The notes: a model not told the origin generated them from the sequence alone. A stretch of 64,000 nt of DNA from Liolophura sinensis (GCF_032854445.1 NC_088301.1:26150402-26214401), one strand, 5' to 3'; positions 33,725 to 43,330 are shown, counted from the stretch's first letter. Made by a program: numbers and translations.

Positions 33725-34070
33725 GAGTTTCTGGAGGGAAACTGTCTTGTGGGATAATTGTCCTGAAACGAGGCTGTTCTGAAGGGAAACTGTACGTCTT
33801 GAAGGGAAACTATCCTGGATGGAAACTGCGCTGAAGGGGAATTTGTCAATGAATGGGAAACTGTTCTGAATAGGAAACTGTCCAGAATGGAGAAACTGTC
33901 CTTAAGAGAAACTTGGCATGAATTGAGTGTACGTCATGAAGGGAAACTGTATTCACGGGAAGCTGTCATGAAGGGGAAACTGTCCTGAAGGGAAAACTGT
34001 CACGAAGGGGAAACTGTCATGAAGGGAAAACTGTCCTTCAAGGCAACTGCCATGAAGGGAAACGTCGTCC
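33725..34070 (+). repeat. Degenerate GAAGGGAAACTGTC minisatellite
   Basis: About 15-18 irregular units of GAAGGGAAACTGTCCT (16-20 bp), with variants GAATGGGAAACTGTTCT and CATGAAGGGGAAACTGTC. Unit length varies, so frames shift. Strong purine bias on the + strand. Confidence 0.9.
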
Positions 34071-34154
34071 AGTTAGAATATTTTCCATAAAATCAAACTG
34101 CCCATAAGGGTACCTAGCGAAAAGGTATTTGTTTTCGTATTTCGTTAACCACAA

Positions 34155-34202
34155 GAATGAATGAACGATTGGAGTTTAATGCCACATTACTCTAGTCGTA
34201 GT
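34155..34202 (-). mobile_element. SINE-E tail fragment (copy 2)
   Basis: GAATGAATGAACGATTGGAG + TTTAATGCCACATTACTC aligns with 14521 and 52063. Only about 45 bp is recognisable. Confidence 0.45.
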
Positions 34203-35133
34203 ACACAACTGAGGGGTATACCTGAACGCGGTTTGTGTTTATCTGTACTTATCATGCGTACATAGCGGAGGGGTCAACAACAGGCCAGGACCTGGCGCCT
34301 CGGGGTGTAGACAGGACAAGGGGTAACGTAAGGTGTTAAGTCTTACTGTCTCCCGAAAGAATGGAAGGTTATATAAAAACTGTGTGTCAGTAACCGTCCC
34401 TCTGAGGTTTAACGACTTCTAGCCATACTTTTCTACGGTGACCAAATTTACTCTCTCCATTGTTAAAAAAACAGGTTAAATCCGGGTAGGACACTGATTT
34501 ACATAGATTCACGTACAGGATAACACAAACAGCGGTCGTGTTTGTCATTAACAGGTACATCAGTCACATCATAGAGGCCACCCATGTAACCATGGCGTCG
34601 TGTGGTAAAATAGGGGATTTCCCTCGTCTTGCCTCGTCTTAAGTAAACTGTGTCAAGGGATACGCAGGGTGATGTAAAGGTCAATGTACAAGGCAGATAT
34701 TGCACCAGAGATTATGGTAAGCTGTAATGGACAATGGGTTCTGATTGATTGATTGATTGAGTAATGAACGGTTTGGAAACTAACGACCACACATCTGGGA
34801 CCCGCATCCCTTTTATGCTAATTCCAGGTCCATGCATCATTTGCTGTGGTTTCTCAGCACCCACCGACCTTTGTTCGCACGGAATAAAAAATTCATTGTC
34901 TTGGGAAATAGAAAAAATCAGCTTTTAAATGCTAAACCCGATGCCTCTATGATGGAAGTTGGAGGTATGCCCTCAGACTTGATCAAAATCTACGTAACCT
35001 GGATTCGAGAACAGCGACCTCATTGGGCAAGTTCTAGATGCAAATCCGGAAGAAGCCCACTACAGCCCTTCGGTCAGCAAGCGCACCCTAATAGGCTCAG
35101 GTATGGTGGGGCAGGCCGGTCTATGCAAGTATG

Positions 35134-35135
<2 letters not shown>
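34203..35135. other. Non-coding stretch
   Basis: A short (TTGA)n at about 34745-34759. The 120-codon frame 34832-35194 ends in the (TA)n tract and has no recognisable domain. TTCTAGATGCAAATCCGG at 35031 faintly recalls a tRNA-like B-box region. Confidence 0.4.

Positions 35136-35192
<57 letters not shown>
35136..35192. repeat. (TA)n dinucleotide microsatellite
   Basis: Uninterrupted TA run of about 57 bp. Confidence 0.97.
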
Positions 35193-35195
<3 letters not shown>

Positions 35196-35556
35196 CAAAG
35201 CATGATACCTGTAGAGCTGCAGTTCTGCTGTTTATGTGGAAACTATGCGAGCAAAAGCCTTTAATTAACATTTTACAAAGGAAGAATAAAAGAACACAGA
35301 AAAAGAAAAAACAAAAGAAAAAAGCCAAAGAAAGAAGAGTATGGTCCACACTGTAAAAAGACACAAAGTATACAGATAATATTTGTGCCTATATTTACCA
35401 CATGTGCTTTGTTTTTTTTTATAACAATTGCATGCACTCACTGAGGAACGTATCATATCACGCCGATAAATAAAGACGTGTATAGGAAGCTTTATATATA
35501 GACTAGTCAAAGCAGACTCACAGAAAGTAAACTTCATAAAGACCTTTGCCGCGGTT
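35193..35556. other. Non-coding stretch
   Basis: A-rich (AAAGAAAAAAC words at 35297-35340). No feature recognised. Confidence 0.5.
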
Positions 35557-36275
35557 TATTTCTCTACCATTTAGGTTTACATAGCGGCCTAATTTTCCAC
35601 CATTTATGTTCACCTAGCGGTCTAATTCTCACATAGCGGCCTAATCCTCACAGAGCGATCTAATTCTCACGTGGCGGTCTCATTCTCGGACATTTAGATT
35701 CACACAGCTGTCTAATTCTCCACTATTTAGATTCTCATAGCACTCTAATTCTCACGTGGCGGTCTCATTCTCGGACATTTAGATTCACACAGCTGTCTAA
35801 TTCTCCACTATTTAGATTCTCATAGCACTCTTGTTCTCACGTGGCGGTCTCATTCTCGGACATTTAGATTCACACAGCTGTCTAATTCTCCACTATTTAG
35901 ATTCTCATAGCACTCTAATTCTCACGTGGCGGTCTCATTCTCGGACATTTAGATTCACACAGCTGTCTAATTCTCCACTATTTAGATTCTCATAGCACTC
36001 TAGTTCTCACGTGGCGGTCTCATTCTCGGACATTTAGATTCACACAGCTGTCTAATTCTCCACTATTTAGATTCTCATAGCACTCTAGTTCTCACGTGGC
36101 GGTCTCATTCTCGGACATTTAGATTCACACAGCTGTCTAATTCTCCACTATTTAGATTCTCATAGCACTCTAGTTCTCACGTGGCGGTCTCATTCTCGGA
36201 CATTTAGATTCACACAGCGGTCTTATTCTTCTTCATTTAGATTCACACAGCGGGCAAATTCTCCACCATTTTCAT
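35557..36275 (+). repeat. 85-bp higher-order minisatellite, about 7 near-identical copies with degenerate edges
   Basis: CATTCTCGGACATTTAGATT starts at 35681, 35766, 35851, 35936, 36021, 36106 and 36191, exactly 85 bp each. One unit comprises three related sub-units: TTTAGATTCACACAGCTGTC + TAATTCTCCAC, TTTAGATTCTCATAGCACTC + TAGTTCTCAC, and GTGGCGGTCTCATTCTCGGA. Differences between copies are very few (CTAATTCTC, CTTGTTCTC, CTAGTTCTC). At both edges only the ~28-bp ancestral unit is seen, irregularly. No long frame runs through it. Confidence 0.97.
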
Positions 36276-36567
36276 TTTCCAATTTAATATATCTCATTTA
36301 GTACATCTAAGATGAAAAAATAATCCTTCTCGTCCTTTATCTGATATATGATTTAACAGATGCAACAAAAGCTTTATAGATAACCTTAATGTGATGTTTT
36401 GTGCCGACTTTTGTGATACAAAAATAAATTGAGGAGAACTCAGAGTTGATATTAGCGTTAATAATACAGTTAATCCTATTTTGAAAGGTACAAAGAGAGT
36501 GCGTGTATGCGTGTAACAAAATACACCTGCTCTGGCATGCGCCAGACATGTGGCAGCTATAGCACAG
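36276..36567. other. Non-coding stretch
   Basis: No feature recognised. Confidence 0.45.
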
Positions 36568-37050
36568 TCCTTTATTCACGAGTAACCAAGCAAGAAGATC
36601 ATTCCCATAGAAACACGGATAAATCAACTTTTCTTAAGATTTCCCAAATAACTGAATTTGATATACCCTTTAAAACTGCACTTGATGTCGTCATGGTGGA
36701 GAGATATATATCAACCCAAAAGTGTCAGCTTTTCAATACCTCACCCTATCCCCAATCCGCTGTATAATGTGGCACTCGTCACGTAGTACCGTTATGGTCT
36801 TTGTGTTCTTCGTGGAATAACGACAACATGTTTCTTCAGGAATTTAATTTGGACAACTTGAAATATTGACATGCTTTTAACATGTTTGCCTCCCTTGGCT
36901 TCCTCTATTGTGTGCAATCAGCATTTGGTTGGCAAAAGGTTCAAACTTGCTACATACGACTGTCGCGCTCAGGCGCAAATTGATTGAAATTCCGCTGTTT
37001 TTAAAGGCAAACACTACGGCGGTTGTCACCTGATGAAACTTGATATTGTT
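36568..37050 (+). repeat. Dispersed direct duplication, left copy
   Basis: Aligns in order with 37658-38115. Shared words include CCTTTATTC, ACACGGATAAATCA, AAAAGTGTCAGCTTT, GACATGCTTTTAAC, GTTTGCCTCCCTTGGCT and GAAACTTGATA. Overall similarity is moderate with several indels, so the duplication is old. No terminal repeats or coding frame shared between copies were found. Confidence 0.8.
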
Positions 37051-37097
37051 ATTTGTTTATTTTTAAATTTGCATAGTTGCTGACTGTATAGGAGAGT

Positions 37098-37134
37098 GGG
37101 GTGGGGTGGGGATGGGGTGGGGTGGGGTTGGGGG
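37098..37134 (+). other. G-quadruplex motif (TGGGG)n
   Basis: GTGGGGTGGGGTGGGGATGG + GGTGGGGTGGGGTTGGGGG: seven or more G-runs of four with one- or two-base loops, the strongest quadruplex candidate in the window. Confidence 0.85.
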
Positions 37135-37657
37135 CTCACTAGCTCATTTGACTAAATCGTTCTCGTCACGGCGAAACGCTGCATGGTCAATGAAGAATCC
37201 AACTCGTGCTACTTCGGCTGCAGTTTTAAGGCCGGAGGTTGGTCATTTATGTTACAAAGGGTGGCTGTTTACTCCGCGGGAAACTCAAGTTTCGAAGACC
37301 TATATAAATAAGCTTACGCCTAACGTTATACACAAATCAAATAAAATATATAACTTTATTTTAGTTTTCAAGACCTTGTAAATTTAAATCGATAGAATTT
37401 TTCAAATCATAAGAAACTCGAGTTTTACAGTTTCTGAATCCGGACTAATCTTTCTTGCATTTACCGTTAGTTATTCTTGCCGGCATCACAGTTTATGTGA
37501 TAAATCAGAAAGATGTAGAACATAATTATTGCACTGTTATCCATATATCCCCACTCCCAATCCCTAAGGCTCCTCTTACTGCCCTTGCACAACCTTGGCT
37601 GGTCTTTCTTCAATCTAACACCAGGAATGTTGTAAATAGCAAATTTTTCAAGACATA
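37135..37657. other. Non-coding stretch
   Basis: Spacer between the two copies of the dispersed duplication. Short frames only. Confidence 0.45.
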
Positions 37658-38115
37658 CCTTTATTCTCAAAGGTACTTAACCGTTATTCAAACAAGAAAT
37701 AAAAACACAGATAAATCATCTTGCCAAAAGATTTCTAAATTTTTCTAAAATTTGATATCTTTACGATTAAGGTTATATACATGATGTTCTTCGTGCAGGC
37801 GTGCTTATTAACCCAATAGTGTCAGCTTTCGAGACCTCCCCCTACCCAGATCAAGCGGGACCGTTACACTCTTTGTGTATTCGGCAAGAATTTTGACAGA
37901 TTTAAGGTTTTGCGAGATAAGCTATATGGACATGCTTTTAACAAGTTTGCCTCCCTTGGCTGCTACCATTGTAAGTGTACAATAGCAGGTTGTCAGGGTA
38001 TTCAACACCCGTATAAGTAACGACTAGCGTGTTTAGACACAAATTATTGAAAATACCGTTAGTTTCCTAAGGCAACCCCCCAAAGTGCGACGACTATGGA
38101 AACTTGATAAGTATG
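37658..38115 (+). repeat. Dispersed direct duplication, right copy
   Basis: Counterpart of 36568-37050 about 1.09 kb downstream: CCTTTATTCTCAAAGG, ACACAGATAAATCATC, AATAGTGTCAGCTTTCGAG, GGACATGCTTTTAACAAG, TTTGCCTCCCTTGGCTGC and GGAAACTTGATAAGTATG. Confidence 0.8.
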
Positions 38116-38811
38116 TTGATCTGCAAAATGTACTTTCCGAACCCTGCACTTAGTAGGGGAACATTTTTCCACAACCCCCTCCCGCGCTGAAGGGAAGGAC
38201 TACCTATGTATGTATATGTAGATAAAGCTTTGGCTAGCTTCATACGTATAGATATGTAATTGTTCAATACTTCGCCAAGAGAAGCAAACTCATTTTACGG
38301 AGACACGTCTTTCTGGGATATCTTTCCAAAGTTATTAAAAGCAATCAGCTACCTAACTAACCTAAGGAGGCATGCACACACGAGAAACTAATTTGTAAGT
38401 AAACAACTAAATTGTTTTTGTCATTACATAATAACCAATATTCCATTTATATAAAATGCTGCACTGTGCCTATAGCCTCAGGTCATTTGCGGTGTCCCTG
38501 GGCTTGTGCTGTTTTAGTGCATGCATGGCGACCCTGGTGAGGTTTTCCACAAGCTTTTTTTGAACAGATTTAATTTTAAGCCAGCAAAAGCTATACAGGT
38601 ATAGATTTCTTTGACTCCGCAGGAAAAACTTTGTTTTATAAGATAAAAAGGAATCAAGTACAAATAAAAAAGCGCTTTTCTGTGTCTTTGCATGGATATG
38701 CTGTCTCTGCTTTGGATCTGACCAATCAAATGTACGGCTGTGGCTTGTAAATCCTTACAAGGGAAAACAAGATGGCCATATATTTAACTCGATAAACAAA
38801 GGCAGTATAAA
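38116..38811. other. Non-coding stretch
   Basis: No feature recognised. Confidence 0.5.
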
Positions 38812-39198
38812 CCCTCAAAAAATCTTCTGTTAATTTATTTATTTTATTTGATTGGAATTTTACGCTGTATTTAACAATTTTCAACAATATTTGACTTATA
38901 CGACGGCGACCATCATTGTGGTGGAAGGATATCGGGCACAGCCCGGGGGAAACCCACGACCATCCGAAGGTTGTGGAAGACCTTCCCAGATGCGATCGGA
39001 GAGGAAGATAAGATGAGCTGGACTTGAACTCACAGCGACCGCATTGGTGAGAGGGTCCTTGGTCATTGTGCCACGCTAGCACGCAGCTAACCCCTCGGCC
39101 ATGGAGGCCCCATCTTCCGCTAAATCCGTTCCATGAGGGTTGACGGATTGCCTTTCTGTCGATCTAATCCGATTTAATCCGTTCCCGAGAACGGATTA
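38812..39198. mobile_element. Second MITE-like copy, split by a SINE
   Basis: CCCTCAAAAAATCTTCTGTT (38813-38832) is the terminal repeat seen at 27879. After the SINE insertion the sequence resumes with ATCTTCCGCTAAATCCGTT, which repeats the target, and continues to GATTTAATCCGTTC. The segment ends in a perfect hairpin TAATCCGTTC-CCGA-GAACGGATTA (39175-39198). TAATCCGTTC and ACGGATT words also fill the 27879 element. The right terminal inverted repeat is not recognisable. Confidence 0.5.
38822..39125 (-). mobile_element. SINE-A copy 12, full length, nested in MITE
   Basis: On the minus strand: a GGGGCCTCCATGGCCGAGGG-type head, B-box GAGTTCAAGTCC (seen as GGACTTGAACTC at 39027), and the body (CCATCCGAAGGTTGTGGAAG, GAAACCCACGACC). 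The tail at 38835 contains an extra TTTAACAATTTTCAACAATA version of the CTCAAGAATATT block. ATCTTCTGTTAAT (38822-38834) and ATCTTCCGCTAAAT (39112-39125) form an imperfect target-site duplication. Confidence 0.9.
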
Positions 39199-39499
39199 AT
39201 TCGTCATTAGTGGAAAATACACCAATTTAGTGGCATGTAGAAGTATGGAACACAGTATATGCAATTATGTTCTGAATGCAGTATGGGTTCAATCCCATTT
39301 TAGATTCACTTGCAAGATAACCTTCTTGTCGGGAATCTGGGATTAGCACCCAAATCGGAGCATGCTTGACTTAATACTCAACGAGTGGCGATACTTGGTA
39401 ATTCCATGCTTAGCCCTTATCAAAAGGTGACAAACCAAATCTACGTCGCCACGCAGTGTATACTGTAACAGGTTGGAGTGTCATGTTTGGTATCTTCGG
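39199..39499. other. Non-coding stretch
   Basis: GGGTTCAATCCC at 39286 matches a Pol III B-box but no head or tail was identified with it. Confidence 0.35.
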
Positions 39500-39590
39500 C
39501 ATGGCCTTCCAGTGAAGCAGCACTATAAATGTGTCGTGCAATGGCCGGCCTGACCCGCAACAAATAAGGAGGCATGGTTGTAATATACCC
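39500..39590 (+). mobile_element. SINE-B-like 3' fragment
   Basis: CCTTCCAGTGAAGCAGCACT + ATAAA followed by GGCCGGCCTGACCCGCAACA + AATAAGGAGGCA. The ends match CAGTGAAGCAG and CCTGCAACAAGGAGG of the copies at 21501-22010 and 42783-42970. A related CCAGTGAGGCAGCACTATAA lies at about 58587. Confidence 0.45.
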
Positions 39591-39789
39591 AATGTGACGT
39601 TAACATTGAGGTTAAGCTTGTAAAATAAACTATATTTGACAGGATTCTGATCTTGAAAGCATGTACACAATTACAAACATTCGTAAATTTTAGTTATATT
39701 TGCTCAAATTGTACTTAAGGCCGTTCATACTAAAGATTTTTTTCACAAATGACGGCGGTTACTTTTATGAGTTGCCAAGGTTAAACCAT

Positions 39790-39914
39790 CGTCGAACTCA
39801 AGAGTACTTCACTTATACGACGGCGGCCAGCATTATGGTCAGAGGAGAGCTCGTTGGAAACCCACGACCATCCGCAGGTTGTTGAGAGAACCTCCCATGT
39901 ACGGCCAGAGAAGA
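39790..39914 (-). mobile_element. SINE-A copy 13, internal fragment
   Basis: CGAACTCAAGAGTACTTCAC, TACGACGGCGGCCAGCATTA, ACCCACGACCATCCGCAGGT and CTCCCATGTACGGCCAGAGA. Both the AAAT tail and the tRNA head are gone. Confidence 0.82.
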
Positions 39915-41045
39915 AATTATTTTATGAATACTGATTTATGAATATTACAGTTCAAAACGGCCAGAATGTCGTTTTTGGTATAGAACTGAATATAGATGTG
40001 TAGCATACAGTGTTTGACATGCAGCTTTGCATTATACATGTAATAGCCAGTTTATCAGACGTAAATATGGGCCAATTATGTATTTTACAAAAAGGACGGA
40101 TGCGGGTGTTTCTCAGAATTCAAAGAACCATACTCTGAATTATTTGCTCTTTGAACCGTAAAATCCTCTGAAATTTAGATTCTCAGAATTACCCCTAGTT
40201 ACAGGTCTTGCGGGTTATGTAAATGGAGTTATTGCCCCACATATGCTCCGATCAATCGTTCTACGAGCGATATCTGACCCGTCCCAGGTCCGAAACGCGG
40301 TACAGAACTTACGCGTCCCAGTAATGCTAATATCAGGTTTCAACAAGCGTTCACATGTTAAGTTGATTTCCCAGAAATACATATTTGGGTCAGGACAAAC
40401 ACAACACGACAGGAAACGTGCTTAAGTACACTCTGTGAATGAGGTATAGGCTGAAGCCCCGTGAAAGTAGCCAATCAGCGGGCGTGAAGAAATAACGTGA
40501 CCGTCTTAAGGACCTGGGCAAAATGGCGAACACCAAAAGCGAAAGCGAGAAAATGGTTTCAAGATGAGACAGTTTCGTTGATACAGAAGCATGAAAAATA
40601 AAATGCCTGTACAACACGCTCTCTAAAGATTACAAAGACAGGGACAAAAGAAAACCATGATGTCTCATGCACTGGAGAGAAAGATGGAAATTTATTGAAA
40701 GTTTGGTAAAAAACACACACAGCTCAACACACGACAACAGTGTTGGACAAGGTTGACCTATCTGGCTTGTAGAGTGGACGGGACACTCAACTTACTTGTT
40801 TCAACTTGCTGTTGAATCAACAAAAGTTGAACTATGTTAGATAGTCTGGACGGGGCTTACTTGTGTTGCTGTATTCGAATATCCCAATGGCTGCGATCTA
40901 TAAATAATTGTGGGCAGGGTACATTTTGTAGACTATAACATATTCAATGAAATAATGTACTTTTTGCTGTATACTCGTAGATTTCGACGGGGGTTCATTT
41001 TTTTTCTTCTTTTATTTATATACGAAGGATGTATAAGACTATAGA
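39915..41045. other. Non-coding stretch with CCAAT/ATGGCG patch
   Basis: Apart from the promoter-like site at 40471 nothing is recognised. Frames of 60-75 codons near 40243-40617 show no domain. Confidence 0.4.
40471..40567 (+). promoter_or_regulatory. CCAAT box and strong start codon, promoter-like
   Basis: TAGCCAATCAGCGGGCG (CCAAT at 40471-40475) fits the NF-Y consensus. ATAACGTGACCG lies downstream, and GGGCAAAATGGCGAAC at 40518-40533 has an excellent start context and resembles a YY1 site. The frame from 40523 encodes MANTKSESEKMVSR and then stops. It could be a tiny first exon, but no consensus GT donor sits before the stop. Weak support only. Confidence 0.2.
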
Positions 41046-41150
41046 ATTACTCTCCTAAATATTGGTACGAATTACTGTTCTGAATATTGGTACGAATTAC
41101 TGTTCTGAATATTGGTACGAATTACTGTTCTGAATATTGGTACGAAGTAA
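41046..41150 (+). repeat. 25-bp tandem repeat, 4 copies
   Basis: ATTGGTACGAATTACTGTTC + TGAAT starts at 41061, 41086, 41111 and 41136, nearly identical. Confidence 0.96.
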
Positions 41151-41206
41151 GGATTGTCCAGTAAACGGTGTGGTTTATGGTTTACTTATGGACAAATTGC
41201 CAAAGA

Positions 41207-41222
41207 CCCCCCCCCCCCCCCC
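41207..41222. repeat. Poly-C tract
   Basis: Run of 16 C followed by TCCTTCTCC. Confidence 0.9.
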
Positions 41223-41359
41223 TCCTTCTCCAAATCAGTTAGATGACAGGACATAGCAAGGCTATATACTGCATGGTGGCATTTAAGTATATACAACCAA
41301 AAAACAATCTTCATCTTTTCTCGCTCTAATTTCAAAGGGCAATGCACTTAGCAGAATGT

Positions 41360-41455
41360 TCTGCTGCCCGGTTTCCTAGCATCATAATGCTTGCTGGCAT
41401 CTTATAAGTGAAATTATTCTTGAATACAGCGTAAAACAACAATTAAATAAATAAA
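41360..41455 (+). mobile_element. SINE-A copy 14, tail only
   Basis: CTGCTGCCCGGTTTCCTAGC, ATCATAATGCTTGCTGGCAT, ATTCTTGAATACAGCGTAAA and AACAATTAAATAAATAAAC. It lies tail to tail with copy 15, about 63 bp away. Confidence 0.85.
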
Positions 41456-41518
41456 CTTACTAGAATGATTCCAGGAACGTTCACTCCGAGCACTTTTGGG
41501 TACAAGGATGATGACTAA

Positions 41519-41692
41519 TTTGTTTATTTATTTGATCTGTGTTTGCGCCTGTACTCAAGACAATTTCGCCTTTCTACCACGGCGGCCAGCATTGTGGTGG
41601 GAAGAAACAGAACTGAGTCCGGGGGAAACCCACGACCATCCGCAAGTTTCTGGTACACCTTCCCACGAAAGATGGGAGGAAGCCAGCATGAC
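41519..41692 (-). mobile_element. SINE-A copy 15, headless
   Basis: Tail TTTGTTTATTTATTTGATC, then CGGCGGCCAGCATTGTGGTG, CACGACCATCCGCAAGTTTC and GGAGGAAGCCAGCATGA. Possible imperfect target-site duplication GGATGATGACTAA (41507) / GGATGGTGATTGA (41693), 10 of 13 positions. Confidence 0.85.
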
Positions 41693-42569
41693 GGATGGTG
41701 ATTGAAACATGGTTAGAATGATAGTTCGTTCTACTGGAACCATACGGGCATACACATTCCATGCACGCGCAGAACTTTCTGCGCTAAAACCTCCTTTTAT
41801 GTCCATGTGTATTATAGGATAAGAAAAGTGTCCGGTACAGTGCATTCTTCTCACACGGAGACAAGAAAAGAGCCTGCGCGGATAATGTGCATTATTGGTG
41901 ACAGTTGTCAGGTTACCATGAATAATACAGTCTGGGATCGAGAAGACTCATCCTTTCTTGTGTAGGTGAAGCTGTGGTCGTTACGGTTGCCTTACCAGGA
42001 ATAGAGATAATAGAGTGGAGAGTTGGAGGGGGGGGGGGGGAGGGGAGGGGCGTTTCGCCCTGAGGAAGGCCAATTTGTATTAAACCGAACACCTTGTCTT
42101 TGTGAAACTTGATCTCACAAAGGCAGTTAAGGTATACGGAGGCTCGGTAAGCAAATAATCCCTTTTAACCTATAATCAACAAAACCTACCAACACTGAGC
42201 TCCTAGTGCTCTAATTGCGGACTCCAGTGGCGGCCATAACCATTTTCAAATTCCGTCGCAGTTTGAAGTCTCATCCTCAGGCGGACCAGTCTTTGTCAAG
42301 TATATACAACTTGAGCATATAGTTGACTGACCTCGACTCCTTATAGGCTTACTTGTACCGGCCTTCATCAGTATGCGAGGAAAAGATGAATTTTGGAAAT
42401 TAAGATGAACTTTACAAGACTATATAATATAAACGTTTGTTATCACACATTTATGTATTCGGCAGAAATATGACATCAATAATAAATATGATAAAAGAAG
42501 ATATCCCATAAATGTTGTTCTTACAAGGAATATGTTATGACCCATTTGGTGCTTAGGGGCCTCTTTAGC
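41693..42569. other. Non-coding stretch with G-tract
   Basis: GGAGGGGGGGGGGGGAGGGG-type run at 42027-42050 is another quadruplex candidate. Nothing else recognised. Confidence 0.45.
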
Positions 42570-42645
42570 AATGAGTGAGTGAGGTGCTCGGGGTTTAATG
42601 TCGTACTTAACAATTTTCCAGTCATGTGACGACGAAGGAATCCTT
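42570..42645 (-). mobile_element. SINE-E tail fragment (copy 3)
   Basis: AATGAGTGAGTGAGGTGCTC, GGGGTTTAATGTCGTACTTA, ACAATTTTCCAGTCATGTGA and CGACGA. It starts a run of four SINE pieces ending at 43330. Confidence 0.5.
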
Positions 42646-42662
42646 AGAGTGCATGTTATGTG

Positions 42663-42782
42663 CCTCCTCCGCAGGGCTCTTCCCGCTTTCCTCTTACCAT
42701 AAAGCTTGCCGCCGTCGCATAAGTGAAATATTCTTGAGTATTACGAAAAAACACCATTCAAATAAATAAATAAATAAATAAA
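42663..42782 (+). mobile_element. SINE-A copy 16, tail only
   Basis: CCGCAGGGCTCTTCCCGCTT, CTTACCATAAAGCTTGCCGC, AGTGAAATATTCTTGAGTAT, CACCATTCAAATAAATAAAT. Its (AAAT)n tail abuts the 3' end of the SINE-B copy. Confidence 0.85.
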
Positions 42783-42970
42783 CGGGCCTCCTTGTTGCAG
42801 GGCGGATTTCCACCGCTCTTTTATATAATAAGGCAAGTGAGGCGCTCGCCCGAGGGAATTATACCTCAGCCACTGGAGGAAGGTACAACTTCCTCTTTTA
42901 AGGTCTTAGGTGTGACCCTGGATCTACCGCTCCCGAAGCGGGCGCTCTACCAACTGTGCTATCAGGTGCC
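42783..42970 (-). mobile_element. SINE-B copy 2, tRNA-derived
   Basis: On the minus strand it begins GGCACCTGATAGCACAGTTG + GTAGAGCGCCCGCTTCGGGA + GCGGTAGATCC. This has a D-arm with A-box TAGCACAGTTGG and an anticodon arm CCCGC-TTCGGGA-GCGGT whose loop would carry CGG, as in tRNA-Pro. GGGTCACACCTAAGACC is a decayed B-box region. The 3' end is GGAAATCCGCCCTGCAACAA + GGAGGCCCG. It is not a functional tRNA gene: the T-arm is broken and the body continues with AAGAGGAAGTTGTACCTTCC. Confidence 0.7.
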
Positions 42971-43012
42971 TGTCTCTTCAGCAATGTTCAAAACTTCAAT
43001 GAGTAGTATTCC

Positions 43013-43330
43013 TTACATCAGAGATTTTTTTATTTATTTATTTGATTGGTGTTTTACGCTGTACTCAAGAATATTTCATTTATAAGACGGCGGCCAGCAT
43101 TATGGTGGGTGGAAGCCGGGCAGAGCCCGGGGGAAACCCACGACCATCCGCAGGTTCCTGCAGACCTTCCCACGTACGGCCGGAGGGGAAGCCAGCATGA
43201 GCTGGACTTGAACTCACAGCGATAACATTGGTGAGAGACTCATAGGTCATTACTCTGCTCTAGCGCGCTAACCAACTGAGCCAAGGAGGCCCACCCCACC
43301 CCCCCCCCCCTTACATCAGAGATTTTTTTA
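43013..43330 (-). mobile_element. SINE-A copy 17, full length, young, 20-bp TSD
   Basis: The element at about 43033-43310 reads, on the minus strand: GGGGGGTGGGGTGGGCCTCC, TTGGCTCAGTTGGTTAGCGC (A-box), GTGAGTTCAAGTCCAGCTCA (B-box), CTTCCCCTCCGGCCGTACGT, GGGCTCTGCCCGGCTTCC, AAATATTCTTGAGTACAGCG and a (AAAT)n tail. TTACATCAGAGATTTTTTTA is present identically at 43013-43032 and 43311-43330. Part of its T-run may come from the tail, since SINEs often insert at such tracts. Best reference copy in the window. Confidence 0.96.

Noticed and set aside
34832-35194. 120-codon frame ending in (IY)n
   Set aside because: The end is only translated (TA)n; the rest has no domain.
42918-42970. Genuine tRNA-Pro gene (minus strand)
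   Set aside because: The anticodon arm is good, but the T-arm and acceptor stem do not close and the sequence continues as a SINE body.
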